DNA of 64,000 nt. It comes from JAFAXA01 sp963777325 (lineage in GTDB: Bacteria > Pseudomonadota > Alphaproteobacteria > Acetobacterales > Acetobacteraceae). Numbering within the stretch: position 1 is the first letter of the stretch; each line of letters starts with the position of its first letter. Of this stretch, positions 57,310 through 64,000 are shown in pieces. The position numbers and the translations under genes are program-made. Below the pieces are notes generated by a model. It had not been told where the DNA came from, made no database searches, and saw only the letters and a program-made list of their open reading frames with translations. The stretch is from assembly GCA_963777325.1 (NCBI GenBank), contig CAVZQE010000016.1, positions 62,001-126,000 of the forward strand, read 5' to 3'.

Positions 57310-58380
57310 TCATCCTCGGGCGACGAGGTCGGCCAGCGCCCGCCCGACCTCCTCCGTTCCCGCCTGTCCGCCCATGTCGCGCGTCTTCGGCCCCGCTTCC
57401 CGCAGCAGCGTCTCGATCGCGTCCGTGATCGCCTTCGCCGCCGCGCTCTCGCCGAGATGGTCGAGCATCATGGCGGCGCTCCAGATCTGCCCGATCGGGT
57501 TGCAGATGCGCTTGCCCGCTATATCGGGGGCGGAGCCGTGCACCGGCTCGAACATGGAGGGATACCGCCGCTCGGGATTAATGTTGGCGCTCGGCGCGAT
57601 GCCGATCGAGCCCGCGACCGCCGGGCCGAGATCGCTCAGGATGTCGCCGAACAGGTTGGAGCCGACCACCACGTCGAACCAGTCCGGATGCTGCACGAAA
57701 TGCGCGGTCAGGATGTCGATGTGGAACTGGTCGGTGCGGATATCCGGATACTCGGCCGCCATCGCCCGGAAGCGCTCGTCCCAGTACGGCATCGTGATCG
57801 TGATGCCGTTCGACTTGGTGGCCGAGGTGAGGTGCTTCTTCGGACGGGTTCGGGCCAGTTCGAACGCGTATCTCAGGATGCGATCCACCCCGTTGCGGGT
57901 GAACACGCTTTGCTGCGACGCGAACTCGCGCTCGGTGCCCTCGAACATCCGGCCGCCGACGCTGCTGTACTCGCCCTCGGTATTCTCGCGCACGACATAG
58001 AAATCGATATCCGCCTCGGTCCGGTCTGCGAGCGGCGTCCGCACCCCGGGCATCAGCTTGCAGGGGCGGAGGTTCACGTACTGGTCGAAGCCGCGCCGGA
58101 TCGGGATCAGGAGGCCCCAGAGCGAGACGTGGTCCGGCACGCCCGGCCAGCCGACCGCGCCGAGCAGGATGCTGTCCGCCTCGGCCAGCCGGTCCAGCCC
58201 GTCGCTGGGCATCATGGCGCCTGTGCGCTTGTAGGTGTCGCAGGACCAGTCGTACTCGTCGGTGCGGAGCGAGAAGCCGAACCGGCCGGCGGCCGCGTCG
58301 AGCACCCGCAGCGCCTCGGGCGCCGTCTCCTTGCCGATCCCGTCGCCGGGAATGACCGCGATCCGGTAGCTGCCCGCCAT
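57310..58380 (-). CDS. Tartrate/D-malate dehydrogenase-like (isocitrate/isopropylmalate dehydrogenase superfamily)
   Basis: A 356-residue NAD-dependent beta-decarboxylating dehydrogenase. Start MAGSYRIAVIPGDGIGKETA; then SILLGAVGWPGVPDHVSLWG, LIPIRRGFDQYVNLRPCKL, the catalytic Tyr and the loop DFYVVRENTEGEYSSVGGRM, the Lys of HLTSATKSNGI and the metal site DVVVGSNLFGDILSDLGPAV. The length and the VSLWGLLIPIRR segment fit tartrate dehydrogenase (TtuC) and D-malate dehydrogenase (DmlA) rather than LeuB. Whether its substrate is tartrate, D-malate or a C-3 substituted malate is not determinable here. It is divergent from pyrE. Confidence 0.9.
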   Translation of the reverse strand: MAGSYRIAVIPGDGIGKETAPEALRVLDAAAGRFGFSLRTDEYDWSCDTYKRTGAMMPSDGLDRLAEADSILLGAVGWPGVPDHVSLWGLLIPIRRGFDQYVNLRPCKLMPGVRTPLADRTEADIDFYVVRENTEGEYSSVGGRMFEGTEREFASQQSVFTRNGVDRILRYAFELARTRPKKHLTSATKSNGITITMPYWDERFRAMAAEYPDIRTDQFHIDILTAHFVQHPDWFDVVVGSNLFGDILSDLGPAVAGSIGIAPSANINPERRYPSMFEPVHGSAPDIAGKRICNPIGQIWSAAMMLDHLGESAAAKAITDAIETLLREAGPKTRDMGGQAGTEEVGRALADLVARG

Positions 58381-58474
58381 CTTCCGTCCTCCCGCTTGGC
58401 CGCCTCAGGATACAAGATGGACGCAAGGACGGGAGAGGGCTACCAGATCTCGCCGAAGGAAAGGTTGGACGAGC

Positions 58475-59230
58475 ATGGCGAGCCCCGCATCCCTGACCGC
58501 GAAGACCGGCGGCCACGCGACGGATTGGGACCGCGACGCGGCGCTGACGGCGGCGCGCATCCTGCTCGAAATCAAGGCGGTCAACTTCCGCCCCGACGAG
58601 CCATACACCTTCACCTCGGGCTGGAAATCGCCCGTCTATATCGACTGCCGGCGGATCATCTACTTCCCCCGCGCGCGGTCGAAGATCTGCGAGCTGGCGG
58701 TCGAAAAGATCGGCCGCCATATCGGGTATGAGACGATCGAGGCGGTGGCCGGCGGCGAGACGGCCGGCATTCCCTTCGCCGCCTGGATCGCGGACCGGAT
58801 GATGGCGCCGATGGCCTATGTGCGGAAGAAGCCGAAGGGTTTCGGCCGCAACGCGCTGATCGAGGGCGACGTGCCGGAGGGCAAGCGCACGCTGCTGGTC
58901 GAGGATCTGACGACCGATGGCGGCTCGAAGATCCGCTTCGCCCAGGCGCTGCGCGACGCGGGCGCGATCTGCAATCACACCTTCGTCGTGTTCTTCTACG
59001 GCGTGTTCCCGGGCAGCTTCGAGACGCTCGGCCGCATGGACATCGCGCTGCACCATCTCTGCAATTGGTGGGACGTGCTCGAAGCCTGCCGCGAGCGGCC
59101 GTATTTCGCCGACAGCGCGCTCGCGTCGGTGCGCAAGTTCCTGGAAGATCCGGTCGGCTGGTCGGGCGCGCATGGCGGCATCGCGAGCGCCGCCGAAGCC
59201 GATGCGCGCCGCGCCGAGACGGAAGGCTGA
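58475..59230 (+). CDS. pyrE: Orotate phosphoribosyltransferase
   Basis: Converts orotate and PRPP to orotidine monophosphate in de novo pyrimidine synthesis. The 251-residue protein is longer than E. coli PyrE (213) but the alphaproteobacterial form is of this size. Motifs: FTFTSGWKSPVYIDCRRIIY, VAGGETAGIPFAAWIADRM (loop with catalytic Arg and Lys region KKPKGFGRNA), and the PRPP-binding LLVEDLTTDGGSKIRFAQAL. The C-terminal tail (FLEDPVGWSGAHGGIASAA) is a family extension. AAAGGTTGGACGAGC precedes ATG 58475. It is followed by the aminotransferase eight bases later. Confidence 0.93.
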   Translation: MASPASLTAKTGGHATDWDRDAALTAARILLEIKAVNFRPDEPYTFTSGWKSPVYIDCRRIIYFPRARSKICELAVEKIGRHIGYETIEAVAGGETAGIPFAAWIADRMMAPMAYVRKKPKGFGRNALIEGDVPEGKRTLLVEDLTTDGGSKIRFAQALRDAGAICNHTFVVFFYGVFPGSFETLGRMDIALHHLCNWWDVLEACRERPYFADSALASVRKFLEDPVGWSGAHGGIASAAEADARRAETEG

Positions 59231-59238
59231 GGCCCGCG

Positions 59239-60618
59239 ATGACAGAAGCCCGTCCGAACTCCATCGCCGCGCGCGACGTCGCGAGCGTGCTGCATCCCTA
59301 CACTAACCTCGTCGCCCACGAGCGCAGCGAGCCGTTGGTGATCGCGCGCGGCGAGGGGGCGCGAGTGTTCGACGAGAGCGGGCGCGGCTATATCGAGAGC
59401 GCCGCTGGGCTGTGGTGCGCCTCGCTCGGCTTCAGCAACGAGCGTCTGGCCCGCGTCGCGGCCGAACAGATGCAGCAATTGCCGTTCTACCATGCGTTCG
59501 GCGGCAAGACGAACGATCCCATGGCGACGCTCGCCGAAATGCTGCTGGAGCGCGCGCCGGTGCCGATGGGCCGCGTGCATTTCGCCAATTCCGGCTCCGA
59601 GGCGAACGACAGCGCCATCAAGATGGTCTGGTATTACAACAACGCGCTCGGGCGACCCGCCAAGAAGAAGCTGATCGGCCGTTTCAAGGGCTATCACGGC
59701 GTCACGGTCGCCGCCGCCTCGCTCACCGGACTTGCCTACACCCATCGCGGCTTCGACCTGCCGCTGCCGGGCTTTCTCCACACGATGGCGCCGCACTACT
59801 ACCACGGCGCGGAACAAGGCGAGAGCGAGGAGGCGTTCGCGAGCCGCTGCGCCGACGCGCTGGAACGGCTGATCCTGGACGAAGGGCCGGACACGGTCGC
59901 CGCGATGTGGGCCGAGCCGGTCATGGGCGCGGGCGGCGTGATCCTGCCGCCGCGCGGCTATTTCGAGAAGATCCAGGCGGTCTTGCGCAAATACGACGTG
60001 CTGCTGGTCGCCGACGAGGTGATCTGCGGCTTCTGGCGCACCGGCAGCTATTGGGGCAGCCAGACCTTCGGCGCCGAGCCGGACATCATCACCTGCGCGA
60101 AAGCACTGTCCGCCGCGTACATGCCGATCAGCGCCGTGCTCGTGCGCGCGCCGATTTACGAGGCGATTGCACGCGAGAGCGACGCGATCGGCACGTTCGG
60201 GCACGGCTTCACCTATTCCGGCCATCCCGTCGCGGCGGCGGTCGCGGTGGAGACGCTCCGCATCTACGACGAGACCGGGATCGGCGCGCATGTGGCGTCC
60301 GTCGGGCCGCACATGCAGGCGGCCATCCGGGCGCGCTTCGCCGATCACCCGCTGGTCGGCGAGGTGCGCGGCGTCGGCCTCATCGGCGGCATGGAGCTTG
60401 TGCGCGACAAGACGACGCGCGCAAACTTCGATCCGGCGCAAAGGGTGGGCGCGCGGCTGGCGCAGCTGTGCGAGCAGCACGGCGTCATCGGCCGCGCGCT
60501 GGCGGGGGATGTGCTCGCCTTCAGCCCGCCGCTCATCATCACCGAAAGCGAGATCGACGACATGGTCGAGCGGGTCGGGCGGGCGCTCGACGCGCTCACG
60601 TCCGAGCTGCGGGCCTAG
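59239..60618 (+). CDS. Class III aminotransferase (omega-amino acid:pyruvate type)
   Basis: PLP-dependent transfer of an amino group from an omega-amino acid or diamine to pyruvate. The 459-residue protein carries HPYTNLVAHERSEPLVIARG, AAGLWCASLGFSNERLARVA, then the PLP-phosphate loop HFANSGSEANDSAIKMVWYY, FKGYHGVTVAAASLTGL, DEVICGFWRTGSYWGSQTFG (PLP-binding Asp in ADEVICG) and ITCAKALSAAYMPISAVLV, with the catalytic Lys in CAKALS. The length and motifs fit beta-alanine, taurine or gamma-aminobutyrate:pyruvate aminotransferases. It is followed directly by a GST gene (overlap/abutting at 60618), implying joint transcription with pyrE upstream. Confidence 0.92.
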   Translation: MTEARPNSIAARDVASVLHPYTNLVAHERSEPLVIARGEGARVFDESGRGYIESAAGLWCASLGFSNERLARVAAEQMQQLPFYHAFGGKTNDPMATLAEMLLERAPVPMGRVHFANSGSEANDSAIKMVWYYNNALGRPAKKKLIGRFKGYHGVTVAAASLTGLAYTHRGFDLPLPGFLHTMAPHYYHGAEQGESEEAFASRCADALERLILDEGPDTVAAMWAEPVMGAGGVILPPRGYFEKIQAVLRKYDVLLVADEVICGFWRTGSYWGSQTFGAEPDIITCAKALSAAYMPISAVLVRAPIYEAIARESDAIGTFGHGFTYSGHPVAAAVAVETLRIYDETGIGAHVASVGPHMQAAIRARFADHPLVGEVRGVGLIGGMELVRDKTTRANFDPAQRVGARLAQLCEQHGVIGRALAGDVLAFSPPLIITESEIDDMVERVGRALDALTSELRA

Positions 60619-61257
60619 ATGACGGCGACGCTCTATCACTGCGCCGGCGCGCGCTCGTTCCGGCCGCTCTGGACGCTCGAGGAACTGCGGCTTCCGTACG
60701 AGCTGAAAATGCTGCCGTTTCCGCCGCGTGTTCACGACAAGGCGTATTTCGCGGTCAACCCGACCGGCACCGTGCCCACCTATGTCGATAACGGCGTGCG
60801 TCTGACGGAGTCCGTCGCGATCTGCGCGTACCTCGCCGCGCGCCACGATCCGGGCGGCCTTGCCGTGCGGCCGGACGAGCCGGAGTACGGCGCGTATCTC
60901 GACTGGCTGCTCTACGGCGAGGCGACGCTCACCTATCCGCTGACCATCGTGATGCGTTACACGCAATTCGAATCGCCCGAGCGACGGCTGCCGCAGGCGG
61001 TCGAGGACTACGCGCGGCTGTTCCTGTCGCGACTGCGGCCAGTGGCGGCTGCGCTTGAGGCGCGCGCGTATCTCTGCGCGGACCGCTTCACGATCGCGGA
61101 CGTTTCGGTCGGCTACGCCCTGGAGCTTGCGGCGATTGCGGGCCTCAAGGACCAATTGCCGGAGAGCGTCCGCGCGTACCGGGCGGCGTTGCGAGCACGC
61201 CCGGCCTACGCGCGCGCCCGCGCGGCGGAGACTGCCTCCACTCCGGGCAATTCTTAG
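60619..61257 (+). CDS. Glutathione S-transferase family protein
   Basis: A 212-residue cytoplasmic GST. The N-terminal thioredoxin-like domain reads LYHCAGARSFRPLWTLEELR, with Ser/Arg at the glutathione-thiol site; FAVNPTGTVPTYVDNGVRLT then ESVAICAYLAARH gives the gamma-glutamyl-binding cis-Pro (T-V-P) and the Glu-Ser. The C-terminal helical domain has RPVAAALEARAYLCADRFTI and ADVSVGYALELAAIAG. Its start abuts the aminotransferase stop. GC drops sharply after this gene, at about 61260. Confidence 0.9.
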   Translation: MTATLYHCAGARSFRPLWTLEELRLPYELKMLPFPPRVHDKAYFAVNPTGTVPTYVDNGVRLTESVAICAYLAARHDPGGLAVRPDEPEYGAYLDWLLYGEATLTYPLTIVMRYTQFESPERRLPQAVEDYARLFLSRLRPVAAALEARAYLCADRFTIADVSVGYALELAAIAGLKDQLPESVRAYRAALRARPAYARARAAETASTPGNS

Positions 61258-61316
61258 GGCGAGAATGTAATTCCAGGCTCGATTGATTGAACCGCAAATC
61301 ACCCAGGGTGTCCACA

Positions 61317-61871
61317 ATGCCGAGCCAAACCCTACAAGACGTGCACGCAATAGCCTTTTTTAACATGGCTCGTGAATACCAAGACGCTGCTGACGAGCTT
61401 TTTGCGATTTCCGCTGCAAGAGCAAGGGTTCACGGTCACAGGCAGTTAAACAGCCCGATATCTTTTCTTTATCTCCATACTGCGGAGCTAGCCCTCAAAG
61501 CCTTCTTGCGCTCTAAAAACATTCCCATCAATGGGACGTCTCTCGGCCGCGCTCCTGCTGGCCATCAGCTTGTCAATCTTTATCACGAATGCCGGAAACG
61601 GGGGCTGGTCATAGGACCAAACGACGTCACTGAGATTGGAAATATCGCGTCGCTGTTGGATTCCGGAAACAAATATCAGGGTTTTCGCTATTTCAACTTG
61701 GAGTCAGGTGCGACCGCCGATTTGGCTTGGATTTGGAATGTCATTGCCGATTTGATGCGAACAATCGGGCCGTTAGTGATGGAGCGCCAGAAGCGAGACA
61801 ACTTGGAACTGGGCGTGCGGGCGAAAGTAACCTTTGTCGTTCAGAAGCCTCAGCGAAAGACCGTCGCTTAA
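61317..61871 (+). CDS. HEPN-domain-like protein in a lower-GC patch, unknown function
   Basis: A 184-residue protein of helical makeup. ATG 61317 (MPSQTLQDVHAIAFFNMARE) was chosen over the in-frame TTG 61287. The arrangement ISFLYLHTAELALKAFLRSK and then GRAPAGHQLVNLYHECRKRG is the HEPN pattern: a long helix with E-L-A-L-K-A and then H-x-L-x-x-L. HEPN proteins are often RNases or their partners in toxin-antitoxin and defence loci, but the RNase motif R-x4-6-H is not clear here, only R-A-R-V-H. Base composition and codon use are clearly lower in GC than the neighbours, so lateral gain is likely. It converges on the NodT gene and shares four bases at the stops (TTAA). Confidence 0.65.
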   Translation: MPSQTLQDVHAIAFFNMAREYQDAADELFAISAARARVHGHRQLNSPISFLYLHTAELALKAFLRSKNIPINGTSLGRAPAGHQLVNLYHECRKRGLVIGPNDVTEIGNIASLLDSGNKYQGFRYFNLESGATADLAWIWNVIADLMRTIGPLVMERQKRDNLELGVRAKVTFVVQKPQRKTVA

Positions 61872-63445
61872 GAGTGGACGCTCGCCGTCTTCGTCCCGCG
61901 CGGGAACGCCGTCTCCCAGCCGCCGCCCAGCGCCTTGTAGAGCGCGACGAGGTCGTTCGACACGTTGGTCGTGCTCGCAGCCAGCGCCTGCTGGGCCGCG
62001 AGCAGGTCGCGCTGCGCCGTCAGCACCTGCAGGAAATCGACCACCCCCGCGCGATAGCGGTCCTGCGCGAAACCGAGCGCCCGGCGGTCGTTCGCGACGG
62101 CCTGCGCCAGCTCGTCGCGGCGGCGCTGCTCCGTGCCGTACGCGGTCAGCGCATTGTCCACCTCGTGCCAGGCATTCAGGACGGTGCGCTGATAGTTCAC
62201 GGCCGCCTCCTGCTGCTGCGTCTTGCGCAGTTCCAAAGTGGCCCGCAGACGCCCGCCCTCGAACAGCGGAATGGAGATGGCGGGGCCGAGATTGTATTGC
62301 CGGGCGTCCCAGTTCCCCAGATCCTTGAACCGCAGCGCCTGGATGCCGAGCGAACCCGAGAGCGTCACGCTCGGATAGAAATTCGCGACCGCGACGCCGA
62401 TGTCGGCCGTCGCCGCGTGCAGCTGCGCTTCCGCCTGCACGATGTCCGGCCGGCGGCGCGCGAGTTCGGAGGGCAGCCCGACCGGCACGCGCGGCGGCAC
62501 CGGCGGCACCGGTTTCGCGGTCTCCAGCTCGCCGCGCAGCGCGCCCGGCTGCTGGCCGAGCAGCAGGCTGATCGCGTTGATCAGGCGCGCTTCCTGATCC
62601 GCGTATTGCGGAATATCGGCGGCGGTGGTGCGGACCTGCGCCGCCGCATTGGCGACGTCGAGCTCGGTCGTCAGGCCGCCGGCCGCGCGCTGCTGCGTGA
62701 GCGCCAGGCTCTGCTGCGCGGTTTTCAGGTTGTCGCGCGCGATCTGCAGCGCCGCCTGCGCGCCGCGCAGCTGCATGTAGTCGCTCGCCACCTCGGCCAG
62801 CGAGGAGACCAGCGCGGACCGGCGCGCCTCGGCGGAGGCGTTGACGCTCGCATCCGCCGACTCGACCGATCGGCGCACCCGGCCCCAGAGATCGAGCTCC
62901 CAGGACGCGTCGAACCCGTATTGCCACAGATTGAAGGGCTGGATCTTCTGTCCGCCGGTCGCGGTCGTCGGGATCGCGCCCGACTGGCCGCCGAGACCGT
63001 TGGCGCTCGTGTTCACGCTGCCGGCAGAGGCGCCACCGCCGGAGCCGCCGCTGGCGCCGCCGCCGAACAGGCTGACCGCGCCGCGGTTGCTGATCTTCTC
63101 GCGCGAGTAGGAGCCGTTGCCGTTCAGTCTCGGGAACTCGTCGGCGGCGGCGATCCCGCGCTGGTTCCGCGATTCGGCGAGGCGGATGGTCGCGAGCCGC
63201 ATGTCGAGATTGCCCGAAGCGACGCGCTCGATGAGCGAACTCAGTTCCGGGTCGTGGAACTGGTCCCACCATTTCGGGTTGATCGGCGCCGTCACCGCGA
63301 CGCTCGGGGCCGCTCCGGCCTCGCTCGGACGGCTTGCGAACCAGTTCGCGGGCGAGACCCAGGAGGGCGCCTTGAAATCCGGCCCGACCGTGCAGCCCGC
63401 GAGCAGCAGCGCGGGCAGGGCGGGAAGGAGGCGAAATCCAGACAT
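61868..63445 (-). CDS. RND efflux outer-membrane lipoprotein, NodT family (TolC-like)
   Basis: A 525-residue outer-membrane channel. ATG 63445 gives a lipoprotein signal with lipobox LLLAGC (LPALPALLLAGCTVGPDFK), so it is acylated at the following Cys. Then WWDQFHDPELSSLIERVASG, RLAESRNQRGIAAADEFPRL and the coiled-coil repeats typical of OMF proteins; the second repeat begins RRPDIVQAEAQLHAATADIG and contains VAVANFYPSVTLSGSLGIQA and ALTAYGTEQRRRDELAQAVA. A glycine/serine-rich loop (FGGGASGGSGGGASAGSVN) is an insertion at about 130-150. It is the likely partner for the RND pump at 22-26 kb, or for another one outside the window. Confidence 0.93.
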   Translation of the reverse strand: MSGFRLLPALPALLLAGCTVGPDFKAPSWVSPANWFASRPSEAGAAPSVAVTAPINPKWWDQFHDPELSSLIERVASGNLDMRLATIRLAESRNQRGIAAADEFPRLNGNGSYSREKISNRGAVSLFGGGASGGSGGGASAGSVNTSANGLGGQSGAIPTTATGGQKIQPFNLWQYGFDASWELDLWGRVRRSVESADASVNASAEARRSALVSSLAEVASDYMQLRGAQAALQIARDNLKTAQQSLALTQQRAAGGLTTELDVANAAAQVRTTAADIPQYADQEARLINAISLLLGQQPGALRGELETAKPVPPVPPRVPVGLPSELARRRPDIVQAEAQLHAATADIGVAVANFYPSVTLSGSLGIQALRFKDLGNWDARQYNLGPAISIPLFEGGRLRATLELRKTQQQEAAVNYQRTVLNAWHEVDNALTAYGTEQRRRDELAQAVANDRRALGFAQDRYRAGVVDFLQVLTAQRDLLAAQQALAASTTNVSNDLVALYKALGGGWETAFPRGTKTASVHS

Positions 63446-63596
63446 GCGATCGCGAATTCCCCGAGTGGAGGCGGCCAAACTCTGACCGAGCGGTCATGCC
63501 TAGCGGATAACCCAGGCGGTCCGATCATCACGGGTCTGCGAGCAAGGCGTGGGCGGCGGCTTGGAGCGGCTCGCCAGGCCTTCTATATGCGGTCCG

Positions 63597-64000
63597 GTGA
63601 GCGTTCCCTCTCCGTCCCCCGCGACCACGGACTATCTCGCCCGGCTCAATCCGGAGCAGCGCGAAGCGGTCGAGACCGTCGATGGCCCGTTGCTCGTGCT
63701 GGCGGGCGCGGGCACCGGCAAGACGCGCGTGCTGACGACGCGCTTCGCCCACATCCTGCTGACCCGCCGCGCCTTCCCGAGCCAGGTGCTCGCGGTCACG
63801 TTCACGAACAAGGCGGCGCGCGAGATGCGCGAGCGGGTCGGCGCGATCCTCGGCCAGCCCGCCGAGGGCCTCTGGCTCGGCACCTTCCACGCGCTCTGCG
63901 CCCGAATGCTGCGGCGGCACGCCGAGCATGTCGGCCTCACCTCCGGCTTTACGATCCTCGACGCCGACGACCAACTCCGGCTGCTGAAGCAGGTGATCGA
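63597..64000 (+). CDS. uvrD: UvrD/PcrA-type ATP-dependent DNA helicase (partial, cut by window edge)
   Basis: The first 134 residues of a superfamily 1A 3'-5' helicase acting in mismatch and nucleotide-excision repair. From GTG 63597 it reads DYLARLNPEQREAVETVDGP (Q motif), then LVLAGAGTGKTRVLTTRFAH (Walker A), AVTFTNKAAREMRERVGAIL (motif Ia), and GTFHALCARMLRRHAEHVGL (motif Ib). The rest lies beyond the window. There is no stop or frameshift in the visible part. It is divergent from the NodT gene across about 150 bases that should hold both promoters. Confidence 0.92.
   Translation, partial: MSVPSPSPATTDYLARLNPEQREAVETVDGPLLVLAGAGTGKTRVLTTRFAHILLTRRAFPSQVLAVTFTNKAAREMRERVGAILGQPAEGLWLGTFHALCARMLRRHAEHVGLTSGFTILDADDQLRLLKQVI

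Overview
The window is a 64-kb piece of a high-GC genome, or genome bin, of an alphaproteobacterium. Supporting markers are the recG-sdhE-mfd block, a very large NAD-dependent glutamate dehydrogenase, the small DUF6489-type protein, a NodT-family efflux lipoprotein, and GTG/TTG starts in tightly overlapping operons. I cannot name the genus; a Rhodospirillales-like lineage fits best. I saw no rRNA, tRNA, CRISPR array, transposase or phage gene.

Layout. 1-2.5 kb: branched-chain-type ABC uptake (fused LivH-LivM permease, cut by the window edge, plus its binding protein). 2.6-4.6 kb: a DUF6489-type protein, an HU protein with a histone-H1-like tail, and an unusual 364-aa protein whose N terminus looks like a proteasome/HslV subunit. 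4.7-5.9 kb: glgC. 6.1-11 kb: giant NAD-glutamate dehydrogenase, then an SDR oxidoreductase and, opposite, biotin-protein ligase. 12.7-21.5 kb: a fatty-acid (beta-oxidation) operon with FadL-like porin, acyl-CoA ligase, MerR regulator, thiolase, bifunctional hydratase/dehydrogenase and acyl-CoA dehydrogenase. 21.6-25.9 kb: RND efflux adaptor and pump; a NodT-type outer-membrane partner lies at 61.9-63.4 kb. 25.9-28.3 kb: amino-acid permease, a proline-rich peptide and a VOC protein.

28.6-36.5 kb is a seven-gene, almost entirely overlapping operon: two NAD-dependent sugar epimerases, a B12-binding radical SAM enzyme, a GT4 glycosyltransferase and three tandem CgeB-like glycosyltransferases. It probably makes and assembles an unusual oligosaccharide. 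36.5-42.2 kb is a formate dehydrogenase operon whose catalytic subunit carries an in-frame UGA at the selenocysteine position, followed at once by a SECIS-like hairpin; two small unrecognised genes sit between the alpha and beta subunits. 42.2-42.6 kb is AT-rich. Then come a GT9 glycosyltransferase, a Crp/Fnr regulator, a DUF6197-like protein, a lytic transglycosylase, MsrP, a NUDIX hydrolase and a YedK/HMCES-type protein (44-48 kb). 48.4-54.2 kb holds recG, sdhE and mfd. 54.4-64 kb holds an MFS transporter, surE, a DsbA-like protein, a tartrate/malate dehydrogenase-like enzyme, pyrE, a class III aminotransferase, a GST, a low-GC HEPN-like gene, the NodT lipoprotein and the start of uvrD.

A major caution: from about 6.1 to 25.2 kb, and at a few later points, conserved genes are broken by many single-base insertions. 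Protein homology continues across every break and no deletion is needed to restore it. I treat these genes as probably intact in the organism and misread in this assembly, and annotate full spans.
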